A stretch of 11,474 nucleotides of DNA, from the NCBI GenBank assembly GCA_002409725.1, contig DHOI01000099.1, positions 4,808 through 16,281 of the forward strand, given 5' to 3'. Under the pieces are notes generated by a model that worked only from the letters and a program-made list of their open reading frames with translations, ran no database searches and was not told where the DNA came from. Source of the stretch: Christensenella sp. UBA5394 (lineage in GTDB: Bacteria > Bacillota > Clostridia > Christensenellales > CAG-138). The first letter of the stretch is position 1. The number at the start of each line of letters is the position of its first letter. A program made the position numbers and the translations under genes. Shown piece after piece: positions 1-6,753 of the stretch.

Positions 1-215
1 CCGCCGGCGCTGGTGCGCAGGGTATAATCCCCCAGCGGCTCGGCGCGGTAATAGGCGCAAAGCTCCGCGCTGCCGCCCGCGCTGGTGCGCAAAAGGATGA
101 AGAGGGGGATTACCGTGAGGGGCATTTGCAGGGATTGGCTGCTCTCGATGCCCGTAAAGGTTTTGGTGGCCAGCTGCAGGCCCATCTCCATACCGTAGTT
201 CCAATTCAGAATCAT
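1..215 (-). CDS. Phage tail-region protein, C-terminus cut by window edge
   Basis: The reading frame opens with ATG at 215-213 and stays open for 71 codons to the left edge, so only the N-terminus is present. The start follows a GAGG Shine-Dalgarno-like run seven bases upstream, lying across the end of the preceding gene; only four bases separate that gene's stop codon from this ATG, so the two are probably translationally coupled. The protein begins MILNWNYGMEMG and contains the peptide LRTSAGG twice, 24 codons apart, once at 73-93 and once at the extreme edge. I do not recognise the family. Its place after a tail-fibre-like gene suggests a tail or host-recognition component, but that rests on context only. 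Confidence 0.6.
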   Translation of the reverse strand, partial: MILNWNYGMEMGLQLATKTFTGIESSQSLQMPLTVIPLFILLRTSAGGSAELCAYYRAEPLGDYTLRTSAG

Positions 216-219
216 ACGC

Positions 220-633
220 TCACCTCATGATCAGGACGTGTACGTCCAGGTCGTTGTTGGGCACCTTTTTGGCCGCGAAGGTTAAGGCGTCCCAACCCTG
301 CACGGCGCAGCGCACCCGGGATTCCATATAGTCGTCATAGTAATCCGGATGGCAGGCGATTAGGGCCAGCGAGCCGGCCCGCATGCCCGCTACGTCGAGG
401 GTCTGCATGCAGCCGGAGCTAAAGAGCGTCCAGTTGGCGCGGGGCAGGGTGATGGTCTGCATGATGGGCGCCGGGGCATAGTTATGGGTGTGTTTAACAG
501 GGGCAGCGCCGATGCTCTCCGGGGTGATCGGGTCGCTGCCGCCAGATGCGTGGGTCTCCCCGTGGCCCAGCACCAAACTGGTGCCGGCCACGCCGTTATC
601 CAAGATTTTGCTTTTGCCGAAATAAACTGCCAT
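220..633 (-). CDS. Tail-fibre-like phage protein (137 aa)
   Basis: The start has an AAGGAGG ribosome binding site seven bases upstream. Residues about 23-45 contain HGETHASGGSDPITPESIGA, a Gly/Ser/His-rich segment of the kind that recurs in the fibre and appendage proteins of phages of Gram-positive bacteria. The last 75 residues (from about PIMQTITLPRANW, with LTFAAKKVPNNDLDVHVLIM at the end) look like a small beta-sandwich tip domain: alternating hydrophobic strands and the typical pattern of a TLTF-like strand, a K/P turn and a final V.V.I strand. The gene sits just after the BppU-like gene, fitting an adsorption role. It is short for a fibre, so it may be an accessory tip protein. The fibre assignment is by pattern, not close homology. 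Confidence 0.6.
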   Translation of the reverse strand: MAVYFGKSKILDNGVAGTSLVLGHGETHASGGSDPITPESIGAAPVKHTHNYAPAPIMQTITLPRANWTLFSSGCMQTLDVAGMRAGSLALIACHPDYYDDYMESRVRCAVQGWDALTFAAKKVPNNDLDVHVLIMR

Positions 634-657
634 GGCGGTTCCTCCTTATGTTTCTGT

Positions 658-1230
658 TTACGCTTCCCCATAGCGGTATATGGTGAAGGTGGTTACGTGA
701 TCCAACACCAGCTTCTCGCAGGCCTCGGCGGCCTCTTGCGCCCGTGCGGCCGCGCTTTGCGCCTCCTGGCGGAGCGTTTCCACCTGCTCCATCAGGCTGT
801 GGAGCATGGGCAGCTCCGGCGCGGCGCTAAGGGCTTCCCCGGAAAGCATGGCCGGGCGGCAGTTGAAGTTAAACTTCGCCGTGGTCACGAGGGTGGCGAG
901 GCTTGCATCCGAATAGATTTGTAGTTCGCATTCCACCATGCCCGGCGCGAAGGAGGCGGGGTAGAGGCTGATGTGCACCTCGTTGTTAAGTGCGCCGCGA
1001 AGGAGTACGCCGCCTTCTTCGAGGGCGCTATCCTGGGCCGCCGTGCCGTTGGATTTGGAGAACACGGCAATCACCCGGCAGCCCGTGAGATCCACCGGTT
1101 CACCGCCGTCGGTGAGGGAGATGCGCAGCAGATTGCCCGTATCCCCCTCCACCACGGTAAAGGCCCGGTTGCCGATGGAGGCGGCGATATCCAGCGCTAC
1201 GTCGAAATTTTTCCGTACCGTGTTGGCCAT
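658..1230 (-). CDS. BppU-like baseplate upper protein / fibre attachment protein
   Basis: The 190-residue product has an N-terminal domain (about 20-128) with the pattern of BppU family N-terminal domains: VVEGDTGNLLRISLTDGGEP, then DLTGCRVIAVFSK, a GVLLRGALNNEVHISLYP strand and turn region, and a final strand pair before NCRPAML. In siphophages of Gram-positive bacteria, BppU connects the baseplate to receptor-binding proteins. Residues about 143-172 are an Ala/Glu/Gln-rich helix likely to form a coiled coil, followed by a short tail ending IYRYGEA. The start has AGGAGGG with a four-base spacer and lies nine bases after the preceding stop. BppU proteins belong to long-tailed phages, whereas the head genes here are of the N4-gp56 type, so this gene suggests mosaicism. 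Confidence 0.68.
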   Translation of the reverse strand: MANTVRKNFDVALDIAASIGNRAFTVVEGDTGNLLRISLTDGGEPVDLTGCRVIAVFSKSNGTAAQDSALEEGGVLLRGALNNEVHISLYPASFAPGMVECELQIYSDASLATLVTTAKFNFNCRPAMLSGEALSAAPELPMLHSLMEQVETLRQEAQSAAARAQEAAEACEKLVLDHVTTFTIYRYGEA

Positions 1231-1239
1231 GCCGCCCTC

Positions 1240-2154
1240 CTACTTGCCGATGTAGCGATCACGAAGGCTTAAATACGAGCCGCTGCCCAAGGCGGCGAGC
1301 AGCTCGTCCCGCCGCACCTTCCAATAACTCTGGCTGCTGCTGAAAAGCTGCCTGCGCTGGCTCTCCGTGAGGTTCTCCACATAGGCAAGGTAGTCGCTGG
1401 TGCTCAGGTTACTGGAGGCCCGCGCCGCGGAGGAGGAGCCGCTACCCGAACGTGAGGAGGAGCCGGCGCTCTTGGCTGCGGCCTGGGCCAGGGCGTTTTG
1501 CTGGGCCGTGTAATCGCTATACCAATCCCCTGCCAGGCCCAGGGCCGCCTGCCGGGCCGATTGCTGCGCCTGCAAGTTGTATTGCTGGGCGGAGAGGCGC
1601 ATCTGCTCGTAGCTTTGCAAACTGGCGGCGATGCGTTCGGCCAGCGTGGCCCCGTATTGGGCTTCCATCTCGCCTATATCCTCCTGCGCACCTGCGCTCT
1701 CGCGCTGCTTGACGCTGCTTACATAGCTGCTGCTGCCCATGCCGCGGGAAACCGCGTCCGCATCCATCTCCGCCTGGACGCTCTGGCTGGCGCTCTGGCG
1801 GCGGCTGATGGCCGCCTCCACGCTGGGCCGCAGGGCGGCTTGCCATTGCTCCTTGACGGCCTCGGCGCTGGGCACATCCACGGTCATGGAGGGCACGCCG
1901 ATCTGATTCAGAATGGTTTGGTAATAGCTGTTGAAAAGATCCGTGCCTATACTGGGCGCATCCCACTTGCCGCCGGTCGTGGAAGGATTGCTTTGCTGGC
2001 CGGCCAGATATCGGTCGTAGGCTGCCTGGGTATTGGGGCCCCAAATGCCGTCCACGGCAACGCCCAGCATGCGCTGGTATTCCTTTACGGAGGTGGCGCT
2101 GCCCACTCCGGCGGGCGGGGTGTAGCCCGCGGAATAATATTTTGCTCGTTCCAT
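1240..2154 (-). CDS. Putative ejection/internal virion protein with N-terminal peptidoglycan-binding motif
   Basis: The product is 304 residues and starts at an ATG with GGAGG nine bases upstream. Residues about 22-50 read VKEYQRMLGVAVDGIWGPNT plus a helix, matching the PG_binding_1 pattern (Q..LG...DG..G..T..A), a cell-wall-binding repeat. Residues about 95-228 are long helices rich in Ala, Gln and Ser, with many heptad-like stretches. Residues about 229-252 form a Ser/Gly/Ala low-complexity linker. A final segment (about 253-304) resembles a structured cap with aromatic and Arg residues. Wall binding plus a long helical body, placed after the tail-nozzle candidate, suggests a protein ejected with the DNA or attached to the tail tip. 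The wall-binding motif is visible; the ejection role is inferred. No catalytic lysozyme motif is seen. Confidence 0.6.
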   Translation of the reverse strand: MERAKYYSAGYTPPAGVGSATSVKEYQRMLGVAVDGIWGPNTQAAYDRYLAGQQSNPSTTGGKWDAPSIGTDLFNSYYQTILNQIGVPSMTVDVPSAEAVKEQWQAALRPSVEAAISRRQSASQSVQAEMDADAVSRGMGSSSYVSSVKQRESAGAQEDIGEMEAQYGATLAERIAASLQSYEQMRLSAQQYNLQAQQSARQAALGLAGDWYSDYTAQQNALAQAAAKSAGSSSRSGSGSSSAARASSNLSTSDYLAYVENLTESQRRQLFSSSQSYWKVRRDELLAALGSGSYLSLRDRYIGK

Positions 2155-2177
2155 ATGAAATATCCTCCTTGCTCGTT

Positions 2178-2357
2178 CTATTCGAGGATGGAAAGCCGCG
2201 CTTCCAACTCCTCGATCTTTTTGGTCAGGATCGTAAAATTTTGGTTGAGGTTGTTTTCGTTAGCCTTCACGCTTTCCAGGTGGCGCTGCGCATCCTCGCC
2301 CTCCTCCCGCACGGGGAGCAGCACGTAATAGAGCGCCCGCATTTCCAGGGCCGTCAT
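2178..2357 (-). CDS. Small coiled-coil protein (59 aa) overlapping the nozzle gene
   Basis: A 60-codon frame begins at ATG 2357-2355, whose last two bases fall in the TGA stop of the upstream gene (ATGA overlap), a classic coupling arrangement. A GGAGG motif lies eight bases upstream inside the preceding gene. The protein starts MTALEMRALYYVLLPVREEG and ends in a strongly helical segment (about residues 28-59) containing NLNQNFTILTKKIEELEARL, with hydrophobic residues at heptad spacing. It lies 23 bases before the ejection-protein candidate. Small coiled-coil proteins of this kind occur among phage tail genes, but I do not recognise this one. The coupling and clean stop make it likely to be real. 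Confidence 0.72.
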   Translation of the reverse strand: MTALEMRALYYVLLPVREEGEDAQRHLESVKANENNLNQNFTILTKKIEELEARLSILE

Positions 2358-3775
2358 TCTACCCGCCTCCAGGTTTCAAAGCTCAGCTCCGCGCCGCCGC
2401 GCAGGCAGAAATAGCCGCCCGCCTCGTTATAAAAGCGCAGGCGGAAGGTGCGGCCTTCGTTGCTAAGGGGTACCTCCAGAACCTCGCTTTCCTCACTCGG
2501 CAGGCGCAGACGGTGGGTGGTGGTGTTGCCGCCCACGCATACATCCGCCAGCAGGGCGGCCTGCTTTTCGCTACTGCCCCGCAGAACCAGGCTGCGCATG
2601 GCTTTCACGCCCCCCTTGTCGAACAGATCCGTCAAGGGTGTCTGCCACCAGGCTTCGATATCCGCACCGTCGTAGGTAGCTCCCTCGCCAAAGCGGCAGA
2701 CGTAGCGCTCTGTGTTGATCAGGTAGAGTTTGCCATCCCAAGCGGCGATATCCCCAATGGGGAAGCCGCGGCGCAGCATGTAGGTGCGGCGCACTAGGTC
2801 GTATTCCACCATTGCGTCGCTATCACCTTCCTTGAGGGTGAAGTAGAGCTTGCTGCGGGCCAACGCGCCCCGGCTATCCGCCACGCTGGCTTCTTTCAGG
2901 GCTTTGCTGATGCGGCGCGCATCCGGCAGGGGGCCGGCGTTCACGCCGTCGAAGCGGCAAAGGCCGCCCTCCGTCATGAAGTAGAGCTGGTCGCCCCGGC
3001 CCACGAGGGCCGTGTGGGCGGCCCGCTCCACCTCCGCATCCACCCGCTCGATGGTGAAGTTGCCGGGCTTATCACCCAGGAGACGGTAGATGCTGCGCTT
3101 TTTGAAGATCAGCAGCTGATTGGGCAGGGCGTAAAGGCCGAGGATGGGGTCGCCCGCCGTGCCGCCGATCTCGGCATGGCCGCCGGAAACGTTGGGCGAA
3201 TCCGTCACATCACCCCAGGCCTCGATGCTGCGGCTGCCGCCCGGCAGCTGAGACCAGTAGAGCCGGTTGGGGAAGCCGGGGTCGCCCGCGGCGAAGAGCC
3301 TGTCGCGATACATGGCCAGGTATTGCACGGGCTTATCAGAAAGGCCGTCCGCGCTGCCGAAGGCCTGGGCAGCAGAGCCGTTGTACTTGACGATTGCCTC
3401 CTCGCCGCTGGCGATCAGCAGGTAGCCGATGCTGTCGATCTGCGCCTGGGCAAAATCCACCCGGCCGGATGTCAGCCCACCCTCAAAGGAATAGACCAGC
3501 TGCCATTCGCCGGCCTTGTAGGCGTAGATATCCCGCCCGGCAGCCACGATCACCTGATCTTCATCCGCCCGGCGAAAAAGATAGAGCCTGTGCGGCACGC
3601 CCCCGCCGGGCACCCGCGCGGCGATGTGGCGCACATAGCCCCGGGCCACGGCCAGGTCGCCGTCGCTGGTATCCATGTTGCAGGCGTCCGGGCTGAAAGC
3701 GGGGTTGAGGCCGTTTTCGCTCTGGGATTGGTCGATGCCGGCGAAGGCGTCGATCCTATAAATCTTACGGGCCAC
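2354..3775 (-). CDS. Putative beta-propeller tail nozzle / tail tubular protein B-like protein
   Basis: The 473-residue product uses a GTG start (3775-3773); a GGTGG run overlapping the previous stop is the only plausible ribosome binding site, and there is no good in-frame ATG nearby. The N-terminus carries FAGIDQSQ, then GLNPAFSPDACNMDTSDGDL and an Arg-Gly-Tyr turn. This 'Gly-Leu ... Asn-Met ... Gly-Asp-Leu ... Arg-Gly-Tyr' opening is typical of tail tubular B / DNA-stabilising tail proteins of podovirus-like phages. The body is beta-rich with repeated blade-like segments (RLYLFRRADEDQVIVAAG; LYALPNQLLIFKKRSIYRLL; QLYFMTEGGLCRFDGV; GKLYLINTERYVCRFGEG), consistent with a propeller. The C-terminal 90 residues look like a separate beta-sandwich. 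It follows the adaptor candidate, as expected for a short tail. The family assignment comes from pattern and order. Confidence 0.62.
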   Translation of the reverse strand: MARKIYRIDAFAGIDQSQSENGLNPAFSPDACNMDTSDGDLAVARGYVRHIAARVPGGGVPHRLYLFRRADEDQVIVAAGRDIYAYKAGEWQLVYSFEGGLTSGRVDFAQAQIDSIGYLLIASGEEAIVKYNGSAAQAFGSADGLSDKPVQYLAMYRDRLFAAGDPGFPNRLYWSQLPGGSRSIEAWGDVTDSPNVSGGHAEIGGTAGDPILGLYALPNQLLIFKKRSIYRLLGDKPGNFTIERVDAEVERAAHTALVGRGDQLYFMTEGGLCRFDGVNAGPLPDARRISKALKEASVADSRGALARSKLYFTLKEGDSDAMVEYDLVRRTYMLRRGFPIGDIAAWDGKLYLINTERYVCRFGEGATYDGADIEAWWQTPLTDLFDKGGVKAMRSLVLRGSSEKQAALLADVCVGGNTTTHRLRLPSEESEVLEVPLSNEGRTFRLRFYNEAGGYFCLRGGAELSFETWRRVE

Positions 3776-3782
3776 GGCCGAC

Positions 3783-4325
3783 TCACCACCTGTTCAGCAG
3801 CCGGTAGCTGGTGGCTTCCCCCTGATGGGGGCGCAGATCCGCCTTGCCGGCCTCGTACATCTGAAAATAGATATTGCCGCCCCTCTGGAGGGAAACGTCC
3901 CCCGCGGCCCGCTCCCGGGCCACCACGTAGCAGACGATCAGCCCGTGGCACCAGGCGGGCAGGCCGGGCTCGTCCGTGGGGGCGCGCATCTCCTCGGGTA
4001 GGTAGCGGTAGCAGACCTCCACCTTGCCCGGCCCGCCGGAAAGGGCGATGCGGCCCGAGGCGGCCCCGGGCATGAAGGCTTCCGCCTTGCCGCCGCGGTA
4101 AACGGAGAGTACCTTCAGGCAGGGCAGGGAAAGCCTGGCCGTATCCAGCTGGCCGTCGGCGCTTTCCACGGCCTCGGTCGTCCGGGGTTGATAGGCCTTG
4201 GCCAGATCCACCACGGCGTCGTTGGCAAAACGGGCGAATTTATCCCGCCAGATATCCAGCGTTTGCGCGTCGTGCCCCCGGTCGAGCTGGGCCAGGGCGG
4301 AAACCACGATGTCGTTGAGGGTCAT
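3783..4325 (-). CDS. Putative head-tail adaptor / connector protein
   Basis: This 180-residue protein starts at ATG 4325-4323 with AGGAGG upstream, ten bases after the preceding stop. The N-terminal 50 residues are helical (NDIVVSALAQLDRG, then FANDAVVDLAKAYQ). A beta-rich middle follows (LSLPCLKVLSVYRGGKAEAF to GGPGKVEVCYRYLPEEM). A last helical stretch (WCHGLIVCYVVARERAAGDV, then GNIYFQMYEAGKADLR) shows the helix-strand-helix plan of phage gp6/gp11-like adaptors, which ring the portal and dock the tail. The order capsid, small protein, adaptor, nozzle agrees. The identification rests on layout and position, so another structural role is possible. Confidence 0.5.
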   Translation of the reverse strand: MTLNDIVVSALAQLDRGHDAQTLDIWRDKFARFANDAVVDLAKAYQPRTTEAVESADGQLDTARLSLPCLKVLSVYRGGKAEAFMPGAASGRIALSGGPGKVEVCYRYLPEEMRAPTDEPGLPAWCHGLIVCYVVARERAAGDVSLQRGGNIYFQMYEAGKADLRPHQGEATSYRLLNRW

Positions 4326-4335
4326 GGCCCGCCTC

Positions 4336-4617
4336 CTACTCCGAGAGCTTTTTGCCCCGGCTGGCCTTGTAGGGCCGTACCCGGGCCTCGCTCAATAGCT
4401 GCACCTGCTCATTTTGGCGGATCAGCTCGGCCAGGCTTTGGGGCACGGCCACCTGAACGCCCCGGCAGATGCGGAAAAAATAGCCGTTGATGCCGCCCTC
4501 CCAGGGCCGATCCTCCGGACTGCCCGCAATCATCAGCTGTATCCGGGGTTCCGCCATCAGCCGTTCGCCCACGGCGCCGCCCAGGCGGTCGATTTCCTTA
4601 TCCGTAATGTAACGCAT
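4336..4617 (-). CDS. Small phage protein of unknown function (93 aa)
   Basis: The ATG at 4617-4615 has a strong AAGGAGG site seven bases upstream, and the gene is followed ten bases later by the adaptor candidate. The protein starts MRYITDKEIDRLGGAVGERL and continues through a short, probably mixed alpha/beta segment (IQLMIAGSPEDRPWEGGING) to a Lys/Arg-rich tail ending KASRGKKLSE. No cysteine cluster, membrane helix or enzyme motif is visible. Its place between capsid and adaptor suits a head-completion or decoration protein, but I do not recognise the family. Confidence 0.6.
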   Translation of the reverse strand: MRYITDKEIDRLGGAVGERLMAEPRIQLMIAGSPEDRPWEGGINGYFFRICRGVQVAVPQSLAELIRQNEQVQLLSEARVRPYKASRGKKLSE

Positions 4618-4650
4618 GGTTGTTCCTCCTTTTGTTCCATGAAGTTTCCA

Positions 4651-4684
4651 AAGGGATCAAGGGGCTTAAGCCCCTTGATCCCTT
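4651..4684. repeat. Perfect 34-bp palindrome (17-bp arms, no spacer)
   Basis: The first arm is AAGGGATCAAGGGGCTT and the second is its exact reverse complement with nothing between, so the whole can extrude as a cruciform or fold into a long RNA hairpin. It lies 30 bases before the ribosome binding site of the 93-residue gene. There is no proper T-run after it on either strand, so it is not a standard terminator. Its symmetry exceeds the other dyads of the array. Confidence 0.92.
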
Positions 4685-4886
4685 AACCTCAAAAGCCTTA
4701 GGGTTCGGGGGCCGCAGCCCCCGGAGGCTCCAATCCGGCTTCGGCGGCATGAACGCCGAAACGGATGAAAGCCGCAGGCTTTCGTTCGCCGCAGCCTTTT
4801 CCGCCCGGGAGCCCGAAGGGCGAGAGGGAAAGGCTGTGAGCTCGCAAAAGCGGCTCAGCCGCTTTTGTGAAGCGCCGCTAGGCGCT
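4651..4886. repeat. Array of about seven consecutive inverted repeats between the capsid gene and the next gene
   Basis: The gap between two phage genes is filled almost wall to wall with dyads: 4651-4684 (perfect 34-bp palindrome), 4706-4723 (7-bp arms, CGGGGGC/GCCCCCG), 4733-4766 (5-bp outer and 7-bp inner arms), 4767-4783 (GAAAGCC/GGCTTTC), 4792-4836 (CAGCCTTT/AAAGGCTG, with further inner GC pairing), 4845-4867 (11-bp arms around one base) and 4871-4886 (AGCGCC/GGCGCT, including the capsid stop codon). No protein-coding signal fits here on either strand. On the capsid transcript these would form a train of hairpins right after the stop. It may be a 3' stabiliser, a set of attenuators, or an inserted palindromic repeat element. 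Confidence 0.85.
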
Positions 4887-6071
4887 GACCGCGTGCTCGA
4901 TGCGCAAAATCCACAGGTCGTTGAGGATGGCGGCGGTGTAGGCTGCCACCTTCGCGCCCACGGTGGCGCGCTGGTCCAGCGGGTCCTGGGTGCCGGCGCT
5001 GCCGTGAGGTTTGATGATGATCTGCAGCGCGCCGCTGCCCGCCACATCCACCACGCCATAGGCATCCTTGCCGAAAATCAGCGTGGAGTGCACATCCATG
5101 GCGGCCTTGGTAGTGGCGTCCACAGAGCCCGCATCCTCGCTGTAAACGATGGCGCCGGCGGCGAGGGAGGCGCTTTCCGCCAATGTTACGGTATTGGTGG
5201 CGGCGTCGAAGGAATCGATGGTATAGCTGCCGTCACCGATGCACAGGGGATTGCCCGCCTTGGAAAGGTAGGCGGCCTCGGCCTCGGTTGGGGCGTTTTT
5301 AAGAGAGAAGGAAGCGCTGTTCGTGGTGGCGGCCGCAACCTTGTTGAGCACGCTCTGGCGGAAGATCTTGGCCTCGGTGGATTCCACAAAGACCACGCCG
5401 AACAGCCTGCCGATCTCGCCGCTATAGATCTGCTCCGCATTGGAGTATTTGGCAACATCTTGCCAGAGCGCGTCGTTTTGCAGGTCAAAGGTGGCGTCCG
5501 GCGAGCAGATGCAGACGAAGTGCGGCTTGCGCTCCTCCTCGCAGAAGGGGCGGGCCTTGGCGCGTTTGAGGGTGCGTACGGCCTTGCGGATCTCCTCCAC
5601 GGTGAGCTTATCGTCCGCAGTGAGGGCGCTGCGGCTGCTCTTGCCGCCCGCACGCTGCACGTTGTTGCCCGCATTCATGGCGTCTCGGGTCACCCATTCC
5701 ACCACGGTGCCCAGCTGCTCGCCCAAAAGCTCTGCGCTCTCGGCGATCACCTGGTCGTAGCCGGTCATATCCAGCAGGTCGGAAACCTCCACGTACGCGC
5801 CATATTGGCTCACAAGGGCCTCCACGTTGCTCTGGGAGAGAGCCTGGCCGCTGGGGGTCACGCCCTCCTCTAAAGCCTGCCTGGCCTCGGCCGCGTCAAA
5901 GAGGTTCCAGCGGCGGAACTCCACGCGCTTGCCGCTGTTGCGGGGGATGGGCCGCATCTGGCCGAATTTGGCGTGAACAAAACGGGTGCGGGCGCTCTCC
6001 AGAAGCTGGCGGTCGTAAAAAGTTTTGTCGAGATGGGTCGTGCCCAAAGAATTGATGGTTGTGTTAGTCAT
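4878..6071 (-). CDS. N4-gp56 family major capsid protein
   Basis: This is the main shell protein of a tailed-phage head, 397 residues from the chosen ATG. Two in-frame ATGs lie six bases apart; the second (6071-6069) is seven bases after GGAG while the first is only one base away, so the second is preferred. Family hallmarks are the opening with a YDRQLLESAR-like helix, RNSGKRVEFRRW, the EGVTPSGQALS loop, a YGAYVEVSDLLDMTGYD stretch, VCICSPDATFDL with a following DLQNDALWQDV, IGRLFGVVFVES, and the C-terminal DPLDQRATVG followed by WILRIE. It lies 31 bases after the scaffold-like gene. The final codons overlap the first dyad of the hairpin array. Length suits the family and no damage is seen, so the gene looks functional. 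Confidence 0.9.
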   Translation of the reverse strand: MTNTTINSLGTTHLDKTFYDRQLLESARTRFVHAKFGQMRPIPRNSGKRVEFRRWNLFDAAEARQALEEGVTPSGQALSQSNVEALVSQYGAYVEVSDLLDMTGYDQVIAESAELLGEQLGTVVEWVTRDAMNAGNNVQRAGGKSSRSALTADDKLTVEEIRKAVRTLKRAKARPFCEEERKPHFVCICSPDATFDLQNDALWQDVAKYSNAEQIYSGEIGRLFGVVFVESTEAKIFRQSVLNKVAAATTNSASFSLKNAPTEAEAAYLSKAGNPLCIGDGSYTIDSFDAATNTVTLAESASLAAGAIVYSEDAGSVDATTKAAMDVHSTLIFGKDAYGVVDVAGSGALQIIIKPHGSAGTQDPLDQRATVGAKVAAYTAAILNDLWILRIEHAVSA

Positions 6072-6102
6072 ATGCATTCTCCTTTCCGTTGTTTAAGCTT
6101 GC

Positions 6103-6642
6103 TTAGAATTGCGGCGCGCCGGTTCTTGCACTCTGGGCGGCGCGCGCCAGCCGCTTTTTGAGGGCGGCAAATTCCGCGCTGGACATGGCCGCGTAATCCT
6201 GCCTGCCCTCAGCGGGTACGCCGCCCCGGATGGGGCTGGGCAGGCTGCGGCGGGCCAGCATCTTCTCGAGCAGATCCTGCGCGCCGATCTCCCTCTCCCG
6301 CTGGGCGGCGCCCTGTGCGGACCGCTCCGCATCATAGAGTCGCAGGGCTGCGGAGGCCGGCATTTGCAGCAAAAGCTGTGCGAAGGCCTTATCCGCCAAA
6401 TAACCCTCCACATCTTCCACCTCGCCCGCCTCCCGCAGGCGCGCCAGATCCTGCGCGGCGCAGGCGCAGAGGGCCTCCTTGCCGCCCGGCGCGGCATACA
6501 GCAGGGCCTCAGCCGCTTGCTCCTCTCCTATGCCCGTTTCCGCGGCCAGGCGCTGGATGAGCTGCCGGCCGATGATATAGGCAGGCTCGCTCTCCAGCAA
6601 CTCCGTCAGCATTTGCACGAGCGCGTTTTGGTTCTGATCCAT
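6103..6642 (-). CDS. Putative capsid scaffold-like protein
   Basis: The frame could begin further upstream, at 6702, but ATG 6642-6640 has GGAG seven bases before it, and the extra residues would be encoded by the terminator-like hairpin, so the shorter 179-residue product is chosen. It begins MDQNQNALVQMLTELLESEP and is almost entirely charged or Ala-rich helix, with a Gly/Pro break (about 137-145) before a basic C-terminal helix (SSAEFAALKKRLARAAQSAR). Highly helical, charged proteins with a basic C-terminal helix coded immediately before the capsid gene are usually scaffolds. No protease motif is visible. The role follows from composition and position. Confidence 0.55.
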   Translation of the reverse strand: MDQNQNALVQMLTELLESEPAYIIGRQLIQRLAAETGIGEEQAAEALLYAAPGGKEALCACAAQDLARLREAGEVEDVEGYLADKAFAQLLLQMPASAALRLYDAERSAQGAAQREREIGAQDLLEKMLARRSLPSPIRGGVPAEGRQDYAAMSSAEFAALKKRLARAAQSARTGAPQF

Positions 6643-6681
6643 CCTTGCTCCTTTCTTTTGCCTGTTCCGGTCAGGCAGACC

Positions 6682-6713
6682 AAAAATAAGGGAAGGCCCC
6701 AAAGAGCCTTCCC
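6682..6713 (-). terminator. Terminator-like hairpin in the leader of the phage operon
   Basis: On the minus strand GGGAAGGC and GCCTTCCC (arms 6713-6706 and 6697-6690) enclose an eight-base loop and are followed by TTATTTTTG, a U-rich tail. It sits between the minus-strand promoter and the scaffold-like gene, about 40 bases before that start codon, where an unregulated terminator would silence the operon. It could be an attenuator, or the end of a lost upstream gene. Confidence 0.65.
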
Positions 6714-6714
6714 G

Positions 6715-6744
6715 CCAAAGGAAGCCGCTTGCCCCTTCCTTTGG
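6715..6744 (-). repeat. 10-bp inverted repeat at the start of the phage leader
   Basis: CCAAAGGAAG (6715-6724) and CTTCCTTTGG (6735-6744) are exact complements around ten bases. In the minus-strand transcript this hairpin would form within the first few bases and immediately precede the terminator-like hairpin. Its CTTCC arm can alternatively pair with GGAAG of the terminator stem, so mutually exclusive folds are possible. Confidence 0.75.
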
Positions 6745-6753
6745 ATGCTATTA

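Noticed and set aside
3014..4075. Plus-strand open frame of 353 codons opposite the nozzle and adaptor genes
   Set aside because: It spans two real minus-strand genes and their junction, and its C-terminus is an Arg/Pro-rich low-complexity run typical of antisense translation.
4651..4886. CRISPR array or tandem direct repeats
   Set aside because: The units are inverted, differ from each other in sequence and length, and there is no constant repeat with spacers.
4620..5873. Long plus-strand open frame of 417 codons opposite the capsid gene
   Set aside because: It lies opposite a well-supported capsid gene, begins inside the hairpin array, and its product shows no recognisable domain. High GC content makes long antisense frames common.
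6643..6702. Longer start of the scaffold-like protein at 6702
   Set aside because: Those codons would be read from the terminator-like hairpin, and the ATG at 6642 has the better-spaced Shine-Dalgarno site.
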